Below are positions 11,385 through 22,060 of a stretch of DNA of 64,000 nt, one piece after another (the stretch's first letter is position 1; the number at the start of each line of letters is the position of its first letter). Both the position numbers and the translations under genes were made by a program. The notes below the pieces were generated by a model. The model was not told the DNA's origin. It ran no database searches and saw only the letters and a list, made by a program, of their open reading frames with translations. The DNA comes from Episyrphus balteatus (taxonomy: Eukaryota > Arthropoda > Insecta > Diptera > Syrphidae), in contig NC_079136.1 of assembly GCF_945859705.1 (NCBI RefSeq), forward strand, positions 117,475,528 to 117,539,527, given 5' to 3'.

Positions 11385-12310
11385 TCTCACTTGACATTGT
11401 TTTTGTTGTTTTTTTTTTTTTTTGTATGTGTATGTGTGTGAACAAAAACATATCCATTAAAATTAATTAATGGTTTTAGATGCCTTCTGTCATTTTTCAC
11501 AGATTCGTTATTAAAAGTGACAAATCACGTTTTTAGGTAGTAGATATAGAGGTAGTTGACTTTTAAATAATGTTTGACTCTGTTTGACTAATAAATTGAA
11601 TCAAAATGAAAAAGTTTGAAAAAGAAAACAAAAAAAGGCAATTAATTAAAATAAACGAAAAAAAAAATAAACAAATAGGTTAGAAAATAGATGTAGAATG
11701 TAGTAGGTAAATTTTTTAATTAAATTGCTATTTTTTTTTTAATGATTTACATAAAACAAATTTTGGAAGGGTTATTATTATTGTGTCATTTAGGATTTGG
11801 GGAGCAGGAGCTAAAATGGGTGGTACATCAGAAATTCATCAATTTACTTAAATTTGTGGTTTTTTCATAAAAATTTTCAAGTTACCAACGCTAAAAAAAA
11901 TCTAAGAACGGACTTTTTTGAATTTGGAATGAGAAACTTTCGTCCACTTGAAAAAAAAATTAGGGGTTGAGTGGTCACAATCTTTTAAGAAATCTTAATC
12001 AACATTGCGTTTTTGGGTTTGGATAGGTAAAGTAGGTAGGTATGAAGCTATTCTGATTATTGTTCAATCTAATGAGACTGACAACAAGAAAATAAGGATT
12101 ATCTTCAACTATTTTTCACTTTATAAAGTAATTATTGTGCCTATAGCCTGGTCAGAAGAAATTTATTTTATAAAGGAATATTTAATATATATTTTTATAG
12201 TAGGTAGGTACCGAAATTATGGTTTTTGGTGTGAACCTTTTTTTAATCATGAAAATCATTAATCTAAAAATTCCTACGCATGCCATTCAAGTCACTAATC
12301 AAACCTTTAA
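11385..12310. other. Intergenic, no gene seen
   Basis: AT-rich sequence with a TG-rich patch near 11425. No gene or recognisable element. Confidence 0.5.
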
Positions 12311-12315
12311 TAGTT

Positions 12316-12334
12316 CACTCGGGCGTATGCGTAA
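12316..12334 (+). repeat. Recurrent 19-bp motif, copy 2
   Basis: Reads CACTCGGGCGTATGCGTAA, close to the consensus of the seven-copy family, and is followed by CATTTTGTA. Confidence 0.7.
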
Positions 12335-12428
12335 CATTTTGTATAAATACAAATTAGTGACCATAACATGGCATAACATGGGACTCCTTTAATTTTCAAT
12401 AGTTTCTAAATGGTCTTTATTAATGTTT

Positions 12429-12468
12429 AAATTTTTAAATATGTACTTAAATACATATTTAAAAATTT
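12429..12468. repeat. AT-rich perfect hairpin
   Basis: A 17-bp perfect inverted repeat (AAATTTTTAAATATGTA and its complement) separated by six bases. Such AT-only stems are common in this background, so the function is unknown. Confidence 0.6.
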
Positions 12469-12694
12469 CATCAAAACACTTTGTATCATTTATATTATAA
12501 AATGTTAACAAAAGTATGGATCAAAAAACGCAAACTATAATTTGGCGGGAGGGGCTTAATATGTAGGAATAGGTACTATATGGAGCATGTTACAGATTCG
12601 AAAACAACAATAAATCAGCAATAAACATAAAATTACAGTAATAAAGAATCCAAACAAAATTAGTGGTTTCCTAGAGGGAAAAAAAAATTTCTAA

Positions 12695-13185
12695 ATTTGC
12701 GGTACCTACTTGCAATATGACCAAAATGTGAAAAGTTATTTTTCTCAAAAATGCTTTCAACGATTTCGATTAAAAAAAAAAAATCATGTGGAAAATAAGG
12801 TCGTACTTAAAACAAAAAAAAAATATTTGTTTGCCAGCAATTAATGGAACTTTTGTATGCCATAGCACTGTTTTTATGATTTCTGAATTTCTCGTGAGCG
12901 GCAAAACAGATTTCAACAAATATTTATTTACGAAAAGTGTTTTAATACATCTAATGTTAAAATTAAAAAAAAGGTTTTCAAACAAGTTTTTCGGCTTTTT
13001 AACAAGAGTCCAAATTTTTTTTTTTTATCATTTCTCTGAATACATTCTAATGAATTTTATGTTGAAACTTTGGTTTTTAGTGTCGATTAATAATTCCTTT
13101 TAAATGGCATACTAGATTTTTGTTTGAGATTTTTTTTATAAAAAATAACTGTTTAGAAAAAATGGCTCTAACCTTTTTTAATTTT
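12695..13185 (+). repeat. Decayed DINE-like element interior
   Basis: It follows the order of blocks seen at 52270-52800: GCGGTACCTACTTG, a CTCAAAAATGCTTTCAACGA block, a TTTTTAGTGTCGATTAATAA block, AAATGGCATACTAG, then a GGCTCTAACC block. Ends are not recognisable, so it is an old relic. Confidence 0.5.
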
Positions 13186-13331
13186 TTTTTTTTTTAATCT
13201 ATTTTTCAGGAAACTAAAATGATGAATGATATGATAGTGATGAAATTGCTTCAAACCAATTTTTTTTATTTTTTTTTAATTCTCTTTATAGGTATTCCTA
13301 TTGCCGTTGCCGTCATCTTTTTTAATCAAAG

Positions 13332-13397
13332 TTATGATCCTGTAAGCGGGCTCTACCCTAACTGAAATATGAGCAGAGCCCGCTAAGAGGATCATAA
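13332..13397 (+). repeat. 66-nt strong hairpin
   Basis: The left arm TTATGATCCTGTAAGCGGGC+TCT and right arm AGAGCCCGCTAAGAGGATCA+TAA are complementary except for a 3x3 internal loop (GTA/AAG). The terminal loop is 20 nt. G·T and A-T pairs extend the base by about four more pairs. The arms are GC-richer than the surroundings. Arm length, loop size and the single internal loop are within the range of a microRNA precursor, but a foldback transposon remnant is equally possible. Confidence 0.7.
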
Positions 13398-13401
13398 TTT
13401 T

Positions 13402-14966
13402 TTTTTAAATCTAAAATAATTGTTTAGCAAAAATCTCAAAAGAAAAAACCAGTGTCCAAAATTGCATAGTAACTTTGTGACGCCACACAGTGGTGCTTTT
13501 CATGAATTTTGTTGTCGAAACAAACGTGTTTTATTTCTTCGTATAAAGAGTTTACTTTACCTGGCACTTTATTATTTGACGTAAGCTCAAGGGCGAGGTA
13601 TGTTTATTTTTAAAATACAACTTAACAAAAATTTCATCTGCTCTAAAAATCAAACATAATAGATTGGGTCCATCAAGGACAACGTTTTATCTACCTAAAC
13701 CTGTCAGCAGGTATATGTCACACAACCTTAATCATTTTAAAAAATGACTCCACATGATAGATATAGATAATAGAGTAGAGAATATCCTTCGATGATAGAT
13801 TTTCCAGTTAAATGATGTTTGCAATTTATCTTTTTTGCTTTCTTCATATTTAATTTAGTGGAACATGGATTCTCGTCAATGTCATATGATATATTCACTA
13901 AAAAAGAAAGATGTTAAAATGCTTTTCCATTTATCAACATTTTCTTTTCCTCTTTTTTTTTTTTTTTTGTTTGTTATTCCTGTTACACTTTTTAGAAAAT
14001 AAAAAAAAAAAAAAAACAGATCAAATGGAAATAATGTAAAAACAAAAACCAAAGGTATTCAAGTTTAAAGTTATAAAAAGTAAAAAAAAGAATGAAGAAG
14101 TGTGTCCTTCAATTTTTGACACGAAATGAACAAAAAAAAAAGTGGAAAGGTACCTTTAATAAAGGTGAGTAAGGTCATTTGAAAAAAAAGAGTACTTTTT
14201 ATTTTCAACTTTGGAACATTAACATTCGAGGAGCGCAAAATAAAAAAAAGACACTTCAAGACCACCGCTGTTTTTATGGCGGATTGTATGCGGTGTAAAT
14301 TTTGTGAATAATTTACTTAGACTTGAATGAATATGTTAAATGTATTTTATGAGTCTTTTGTGGAAAAAAAAAAAACGAAAAAAAAATATAATATAAAAGA
14401 AATAAATGTACGCTAAAAAAGTAGCTTCCTGCCAACCTTATTTTGTCACTTAATGTTGTTTCTATGTTAATTTAGGTAGAGAGGTGATATCCACCCACAT
14501 CTACTTGTTTTTAGATGTGCCTATGACTTGTTTAGGAATGATTTTTCTATTTATAAAATTTTGATCAAATAAGTAAGTAAACTCAATGTTGTGAAGCAAT
14601 CAATCTTTTAACCCGAAAATTTGGCATATTTAAAACTTCTTGTTTTAAACGAAGAGCTCTTACCTCAAATTCCTTAGAAAATTGTTATGCTTTTTTTATT
14701 TTTTATTTTTTTTCATTTAAATTCATAAAAAGTGCCAAATTATTAGTTCTATGTACTCTATTCACTTTCTCGAGTAATACATATGTACTTATATTTTATG
14801 GACTCTTTCATAAATATTAATACTCCAAAAATGAAGAGTGTGTAGTTTTTATTCTACAATTTGCGCGCACTTAACATATTTTAACACGTTGCGAACTTAG
14901 TGAACATTCAGTCCACAATGAGTATAGTTTACTGTGTACCCATCAGAAAATGTTGTTAATGATTCC
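13402..14966. other. Intergenic, no gene seen
   Basis: AT-rich with several A/T runs (13960-14010, 14355-14390). No feature supported. Confidence 0.5.
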
Positions 14967-15247
14967 CATGAGACATATCTCATGAGACATGCCCCATGAG
15001 ACATTTCTCACGAGACATGTCCAATGAGACATTTCTCACTAGACATTTCTCATGAAACATATCCTATGCGACATTTCTCTCGAGATATTTCTCTCGAGAC
15101 ATTTTTCTCGAGACACTTCTCTCGAGACATTTCTCTCGAGACATTTCTCTCGAGATATTTCTCTCGAGACATTTGTCTCGAGACATTTCTCATGAGACAT
15201 GTGACATGTCTCATGGGACATGTCTCATCAGACATGTCTCATGGGCC
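14967..15247. repeat. 14-bp minisatellite (TCTCGAGACATTTC)n
   Basis: About 20 tandem units of 14 bp of the form GAGACATTTCTC(T/A)C. The outer units carry CATGAGACAT and the central ones TCTCGAGACAT, so variants are zoned. The unit contains self-complementary cores (CTCGAG, TCTCATGAGA). Open frames across it on both strands follow from the repeat lacking stops and are not evidence for a protein. Confidence 0.92.
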
Positions 15248-17274
15248 AGCTTCAAAATCGAGGTTTTAGCATTTCATTTGGGTCTGGGTAACTTCAATTT
15301 TTTTGCAAAACAGTCCGGGAAACTGTATAAAAATCCGTTTGAAAATGTTCACTTTTCGAGCCAATGTTATTAAGGCTTAAGGCTGTATTCAAATCTAGAA
15401 GATAGAGGTCGACTCCAAAAAAATGTGGATACAGAGCCCCCAAAAGGTTAAGTACGCCACTGCTTAATATAATAGGTATAGTCAGTACAAAAAGCAAACA
15501 ACCCCGTGCAATCTTCATTGATTTGATTGTACCTATATAAGATTTTTTGAGTACCTACATTATTTCTACTTTACATCGCTATACTAAAATATTGATTCCT
15601 GACTGTTTGCTACATTTCTCAATGCCCTAAAAAAAATTAGAAAACACTAATTAAAGAAATCCAGCTTTTTTTCGACTAAAATTTCTTTAAAAACATGGTT
15701 TTCATTTCTCATTCAAAGTCCAAGCATTTTGCGCTATACTCTCATACCTTCAACAATTGAAAACCCACAAATTGCTTCCTTCCGCATATCCAGGATAGTC
15801 CTTGAAAAAACAAATTCTCTTTAAATTCCTGTCGAATCTTTCCACATCCGATTGCTGTACTGTGAATTTGTGTCGAAAATTTTATTACTGTAAACGATTT
15901 TCTAGGACACAACACTTATACACACTTACTTCAATACAAATATCCCACACACATCCGGGACTTCTGTTTGGTTGTTTGAACACACAATTCCCCAAAACAC
16001 AACAACGATTAATCATTTCTCGAGGTTCTGCCAGGGTTTTAATATAAAAACGAAGAATGTCATCCCACAGTCGGTATTGGGTATTGCTTTATACTCGTTT
16101 ATACATATCTACTAATATAGAGAAGACACGAATATCCCAGCGCGCTTCCTAAAGTTGGCTTGATATACGCTTTGAACCACCAAATGGCAAATATTTTGCA
16201 ATAAATAACAAAATCCACATCCACCGTTTAATGTTCCGCTTTTGTTTTGAATTTGGTGATGGGAACTATAGTGTGAGCAAAATGCAGAGGGATTGTTAGG
16301 GATACACATCTTGAGGATGGATGGCGGTCAGGAAATACCTTCCCCATGCTGCATGTCCCATGGACACGCGTATCGCACGTCGCGTCGTCGAGCGTTTATT
16401 TGATTCGGAATGTATAAAATTGTTTTACGCAATTTGCCAATAATCTGGTGAATCATTAGCAACGTCTGATCTGACCAGCATGAGTAAACATGTTTTGCAA
16501 AATTTTTCAACACACGAGTAGCATAACTGGCGCTGGATGTTTTGAGATAGGAACAAGAGGCGATATGGACGACGCAACGAAAGCACGACGATGGCACTCA
16601 AAAATGAAGAGCAAACAATTATTATTCAATTTCAAATATTCCCTACATTTATACTTAATGACTGACATTCATGCGTTTGTGTATATGTATTTGTAGAGAA
16701 GGACTCGATGAGCCAGATAATGCAGTGAAGGAAAACAATGCTTCAATGTTTATTGAACAACAACATAATAAAAGATTAATTGGATATTTATGTTTTATGA
16801 ATAGCAATGAGCTGAGACTTTGGATATACATAGTTGTGAAATGTTTGTTTACACTTGTGTTTGTGTAAGTTTGTCAAACACAATCACAAATGATATTAGC
16901 AAGACAAAGACAGAATTGTGACAGTTGCCTGTATTTTAGACAACTAAAAGCGAAAGAAGCCTAAAATTTCCCACTTAGGTAATATGGACTCCTTGCTAGA
17001 AATCGTAGAATGGAACAGAATTACAAAGTTTTATAAATACAATTCTGGCAGCACCTATATGTAGGTACGAAATTTTAGCAACTTCAATCCATTATTTAAT
17101 AAGTTGGCCTAGAACTTTGTCAGCTTTTTCGGTACCTATTAAAACTTAAACAAAAGAACTCCAAACAAGAAAAATGGCCTACTTAGCACTCGGGTAAAAT
17201 GGTTGGATAAACGATCTACAGATAGGCAGTCCTGGACTGAGGACGCATTGTTAAAAGCGTTTGATGTCGTCAAA
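15248..17274. other. Intergenic, no gene seen
   Basis: Mixed sequence, slightly richer in GC around 16330-16400 (ACGCGTATCGCACGTCGCG). No convincing exon, RNA gene or mobile element on either strand. Confidence 0.5.
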
Positions 17275-17400
17275 AAATAAAATGCACGACTGGGTAGCAC
17301 GTAGGTACTTGCTCTTACGTTAAAATTTTTTGAAATTTGTTTCTTAATTTTTTATATAACAATTACTAAAACATTCTTACACCGAAAAAAAAAATTGAGT
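17275..17400 (-). repeat. 3' end fragment of a DINE-like element (copy C)
   Basis: On the minus strand it ends GAGCAAGTACC...CTACCCAGTCGTGCATTTTATTTTT, the shared 3' terminus, with a small insertion relative to other copies. Only about 120 bp is recognisable. Confidence 0.7.
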
Positions 17401-17587
17401 ATAACAGTTATCAAATTAACATTTTTGAGTGACAAAAGTCGTCAAACAAATAAATATCAATTTCGATATGATTATCATACCATTTTGACATTTTTTAATG
17501 TAAGGTGGATAGTAAAAACTTCACTTTGACAATTAAAATATCAATGTTGACAAGATTTTACGTTTCAGTTTATTATATATGTACTAC

Positions 17588-18392
17588 TAGCTGACCCGGA
17601 GGACTTCGTAACGCCTCTTCTGCTATTCACTTACAATTTTGGAGTGTGGGAATCTTTTCCAAAAAAAAAAAAAAATAGGGTCACAATATCAAATACAGGT
17701 CTTTATAAATAAAAGAATGTGTTTTTTGAGTTCTATTGATCGCATTATCAAGATTGATGTTTGTAGGCCTAAAGTTTCTGTATTTAGAATATTATATATT
17801 ACAAATTTAGGCTATTTGAAAACAATATAAAGCCAGGACTTGAACAAATTGTTTAAAAAAAAATTTTGAGTGGACCACGCTAACCATTTATGGTATGAAA
17901 ATAGATCTTGCCCGATTCTTAGACTTGCCCGATGTACCCACAAAATTTCATAAAAATCGTTAAAAAAATACATACAAACATTTTTTGGTTGGACCACCCT
18001 AACTATTTAGTGGTATAAAAATAGATATTGGCCGATTTTAGACTTACCCGATATATGTACCTACAAAATTTTATAAAAATCATTTCAATAAAATATAGAC
18101 ATTTTTTTGGTTGGACCACCCTAACCATTTTATCATATGAAAATTCATGTTGGTCAAATGGCCGATTTTCAGACTTCCCGACATACACAAAAAATTTCGA
18201 AAAGATCGTTCCAATAAGATATAAAAAAAATTTGGCTGAACCACCCTAACAATTTAGAGGTTTGATAAATAGATGTTGGTTGATTCTCAGACCTACCCGA
18301 TATGTGTACAAAATTTCATAAAAATCAGTCCAGCCGTTTCGGAGGAGTTTTGTAACAAACACTGCGACATGAGATTTTTATATATTAGAAGA
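17588..18392 (+). repeat. Decayed retroelement-like repeat with ~120-bp internal array
   Basis: Begins ACTAGCTGACCCGGAGGACT and ends AAAATCAGTCCAGCCGTTTC ... TTTTTATATATTAGAAGAT. Openings and closings of this kind are widespread in dispersed insect repeats. Inside is an array of about four units spaced ~120 bp, each with GGTTGGACCACCCTAAC (near 17869, 17988, 18110, 18232), an ATGTTGG..GATTTTCAGACTTACCCGA block, and CAAAATTTCATAAAAATC. No open reading frame survives. The family is uncertain. Confidence 0.6.
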
Positions 18393-18810
18393 TTTAAAGA
18401 ATTTTCTTTCTTTTTTCAAAACATTACTGAAAGTGAATATTCTTTATAAATAAGTGGTGATATTATTTTTTCTATTATAGTTTATAGGTGATATTATTGT
18501 TTTGTTATTTTCTCCCAAACTATATGAAGTACAATCTTATTGCCGATGAAATTTTCTCAGTAAATCATACATTTTACTTCGAAAAAACACAAAGCGCCTT
18601 TTAAATTTAATAATTTTCAATACTTTGGAATGAAAAATTAATATGAGAAATTGATACCTAATAAAATATCAAAAAAAATTTCAAAAATGTGATATTTAAA
18701 TATCATCGGTGTATATCATTCGGTGTATACAAAAACTTTTTAAGAGAAAGCCAGACTTCAAGAAAACGGTTTTATGACAAGTACCGTTTATAACGGTCCA
18801 ATAAATATTT
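18393..18810. other. AT-rich spacer with element relic
   Basis: No gene. The last 75 bases (AAAACGGTTTTATGACAAGT, then ACCGTTTATAACGGTCC) resemble DINE-like interior, so element D appears to have inserted into an older copy. Confidence 0.5.
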
Positions 18811-21800
18811 TTTACTTGCGATATAGGTACTATTATATCAAGTTATGCATTCGTACAAAAAAAAAAAGTTGAGATAACATTTTTCCATGACATTACGATG
18901 ATAGACAATGCCAAAAAAGTGGGTCCCGGAAGTCCATCTGTCCGTCTGTCTGTCAGTCTGTCAGTCTGTCAGTCTGTCAGTCTGTCAGTCTGTCAGTCTG
19001 TCAGTCTGTCAGTCTGTCAGTCTGTCAGTCTGTCAGTCTGTCAGTCTGTCAGTCTGTCAGTCTGTCAGTCTGTCAGTCTGTCAGTCTGTCAGTCTGTCAG
19101 TCTGTCAGTCTGTCAGTCTGTCAGTCTGTCAGTCTGTCAGTCTGTCAGTCTGTCAGTCTGTCAGTCTGTCAGTCTGTCAGTCTGTCAGTCTGTCAGTCTG
19201 TCAGTCTGTCAGTCTGTCAGTCTGTCAGTCTGTCAGTCTGTCAGTCTGTCAGTCTGTCAGTCTGTCAGTCTGTCAGTCTGTCAGTCTGTCAGTCTGTCAG
19301 TCTGTCAGTCTGTCAGTCTGTCAGTCTGTCAGTCTGTCAGTCTGTCAGTCTGTCAGTCTGTCAGTCTGTCAGTCTGTCAGTCTGTCAGTCTGTCAGTCTG
19401 TCAGTCTGTCAGTCTGTCAGTCTGTCAGTCTGTCAGTCTGTCAGTCTGTCAGTCTGTCAGTCTGTCAGTCTGTCAGTCTGTCTGTCAGTCTGTCAGTCTG
19501 TCAGTCTGTCAGTCTGTCAGTCTGTCAGTCTGTCAGTCTGTCAGTCTGTCAGTCTGTCAGTCTGTCAGTCTGTCAGTCTGTCAGTCTGTCAGTCTGTCAG
19601 TCTGTCAGTCTGTCAGTCTGTCAGTCTGTCAGTCTGTCAGTCTGTCAGTCTGTCAGTCTGTCAGTCTGTCAGTCTGTCAGTCTGTCAGTCTGTCAGTCTG
19701 TCAGTCTGTCAGTCTGTCAGTCTGTCAGTCTGTCAGTCTGTCAGTCTGTCAGTCTGTCAGTCTGTCAGTCTGTCAGTCTGTCAGTCTGTCAGTCTGTCAG
19801 TCTGTCAGTCTGTCAGTCTGTCAGTCTGTCAGTCTGTCAGTCTGTCAGTCTGTCAGTCTGTCAGTCTGTCAGTCTGTCAGTCTGTCAGTCTGTCAGTCTG
19901 TCAGTCTGTCAGTCTGTCAGTCTGTCAGTCTGTCAGTCTGTCAGTCTGTCAGTCTGTCAGTCTGTCCGTCTGTCTGTCAGTCTGTCAGTCTGTCAGTCTG
20001 TCAGTCTGTCAGTCTGTCAGTCTGTCAGTCTGTCAGTCTGTCAGTCTGTCAGTCTGTCAGTCTGTCAGTCTGTCAGTCTGTCAGTCTGTCAGTCTGTCAG
20101 TCTGTCAGTCTGTCAGTCTGTCAGTCTGTCAGTCTGTCAGTCTGTCAGTCTGTCAGTCTGTCAGTCTGTCAGTCTGTCAGTCTGTCAGTCTGTCAGTCTG
20201 TCAGTCTGTCAGTCTGTCAGTCTGTCAGTCTGTCAGTCTGTCAGTCTGTCAGTCTGTCAGTCTGTCAGTCTGTCAGTCTGTCAGTCTGTCAGTCTGTCAG
20301 TCTGTCAGTCTGTCAGTCTGTCAGTCTGTCAGTCTGTCAGTCTGTCAGTCTGTCAGTCTGTCAGTCTGTCAGTCTGTCAGTCTGTCAGTCTGTCAGTCTG
20401 TCAGTCTGTCAGTCTGTCAGTCTGTCAGTCTGTCAGTCTGTCAGTCTGTCAGTCTGTCAGTCTGTCAGTCTGTCAGTCTGTCAGTCTGTCAGTCTGTCAG
20501 TCTGTCAGTCTGTCAGTCTGTCAGTCTGTCAGTCTGTCAGTCTGTCAGTCTGTCAGTCTGTCAGTCTGTCAGTCTGTCAGTCTGTCAGTCTGTCAGTCTG
20601 TCAGTCTGTCAGTCTGTCAGTCTGTCAGTCTGTCAGTCTGTCAGTCTGTCAGTCTGTCAGTCTGTCAGTCTGTCAGTCTGTCAGTCTGTCAGTCTGTCAG
20701 TCTGTCAGTCTGTCAGTCTGTCAGTCTGTCAGTCTGTCAGTCTGTCAGTCTGTCAGTCTGTCAGTCTGTCAGTCTGTCAGTCTGTCAGTCTGTCAGTCTG
20801 TCAGTCTGTCAGTCTGTCAGTCTGTCAGTCTGTCAGTCTGTCAGTCTGTCAGTCTGTCAGTCTGTCAGTCTGTCAGTCTGTCAGTCTGTCAGTCTGTCAG
20901 TCTGTCAGTCTGTCAGTCTGTCAGTCTGTCAGTCTGTCAGTCTGTCAGTCTGTCAGTCTGTCAGTCTGTCAGTCTGTCAGTCTGTCAGTCTGTCAGTCTG
21001 TCAGTCTGTCAGTCTGTCAGTCTGTCAGTCTGTCAGTCTGTCAGTCTGTCAGTCTGTCAGTCTGTCAGTCTGTCAGTCTGTCAGTCTGTCTGTCTGTATA
21101 AGGAACTAGAGCCTAAACGGATGGACCGATTGACTCCAAACTTGGTATGTAGCAGTTTTTGGAGACTCTCCAGAGGGGTTTTTGGAATTAATTTTTTTGG
21201 ACCAAAAATAACGGTACCTGTCATACAAAAATTTCGGAAAAGTTTAATTTCACGAAAACGGCTCCAACGATTTTGTTGAAAAAATTCAAATGTTAGTTTT
21301 TAAATAAGGTCTATCTTTTGAAGAAAAATTTTTTTTTTGAAAATCGTTATTAACGGTACCTGCCATAGGACCGCTTTTCTAAAATCGGATTTTCTGCAAA
21401 ATTACTTATTGTATTTCAACGAAATTTTTTATACAAAAGCATTTATATAATTTAAATATAAGCCAAAAATAAATTTTTTTTTGGATTTTTTAAAAAATTT
21501 TGAAAATTTTTTTTTGAAAAATCAAATTTTCAAAAACGGGACATTGAATTTTTTTGAAATTTTGTTTTTAGATGTTGATTAGTGATTTCTACAAAATGGC
21601 ATACCAATTTTATTTTTAAACTTTTTTTTAAAAAAATTATTTATAAAAAATTAGTTTTTTAAAAAACGGCTCTAACGATTTTGAAATTTTTTTTTCTAAA
21701 AATGCACCTTAATATATCAAATAAAACTGCATACTTGTTTTGTGGGGCGATTTGATTTCAGATATTGTTTTATTTTTTTGAAAAATGAATTTTATTTTTT

Positions 21801-21916
21801 TTTGTTTTTATGTACCTACATTTCCCAAGTTTCTATATAAAAAGTCTTAAAAATTTAAGCAACTTCAACTCTAAGAGCAAGTTCGTGCGACCCAGTCGTG
21901 CATTTTATTTTTATTT
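18811..21916 (+). mobile_element. DINE-like interspersed element, copy D, with giant microsatellite
   Basis: Starts TTTACTTGCGATATAGGTAC, then ACATTACGATGATAGACAAT and GGGTCCCGGAAGTCC. The internal microsatellite follows (18953-21088), then GCCTAAACGGATGGACCGA and ...CTCTCCAGAGGGGTTTTTGG. It ends GAGCAAGTTCGTGCGACCC + AGTCGTGCATTTTATTTTT. Without the array it is about 0.97 kb, the same as copies A, E and K. Its interior is nearly identical to copy E, so both are fairly young. A long open frame through the array arises because the 8-bp repeat has no stop in some frames; it is not a gene. Confidence 0.88.
18953..21088 (+). repeat. 2.1-kb array of the 8-mer TCAGTCTG (265 perfect units)
   Basis: Counting from the sequence gives 66 perfect units (18953-19480), a 4-bp TCTG insertion, 60 units (19485-19964), one TCCGTCTG variant plus TCTG, then 139 perfect units (19977-21088). 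No other substitution is seen in 2136 bp. The array sits exactly where other copies of the element have 0-2 units. Copy number in a real chromosome may differ, since assemblies often collapse or miscount such arrays. Confidence 0.97.
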
Positions 21917-22060
21917 CAAATCAAAAACGTTAGAGCCGTTTTTTTAGAAAAACAACCTTTTCCGTAGCGTTAATTTTTGGTCCCAAAAACAAAATTTCAC
22001 TTTCCCCTCTATTGAATCACCAAATTTGGTCAGTGAAATTTAAATCTGAATTTCGAAATG
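21917..22060 (-). repeat. Decayed DINE-like fragment next to copy D
   Basis: Contains AAACGTTAGAGCCGTTTTTT, TTTTTGGTCCCAAAAA and CCCCTCTATTGAATCACCAA, matching minus-strand interior blocks of complete copies. The ends are lost. Confidence 0.5.

Noticed and set aside
15024..15269. Open frames on both strands across the GAGACATTTC repeat
   Set aside because: The 14-bp minisatellite lacks stops in several frames on both strands; there is no evidence of coding.
14967..21088. Tandem repeats considered as CRISPR arrays
   Set aside because: There are no unique spacers between units, and the setting is a eukaryotic genome.
18898..21279. Long open frames (793 and 733 codons) with SVCQSVSL repeats
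   Set aside because: They are produced by an 8-bp repeat lacking stop codons, inside a non-coding mobile element. Frame-independent openness and the element context rule out a real protein.
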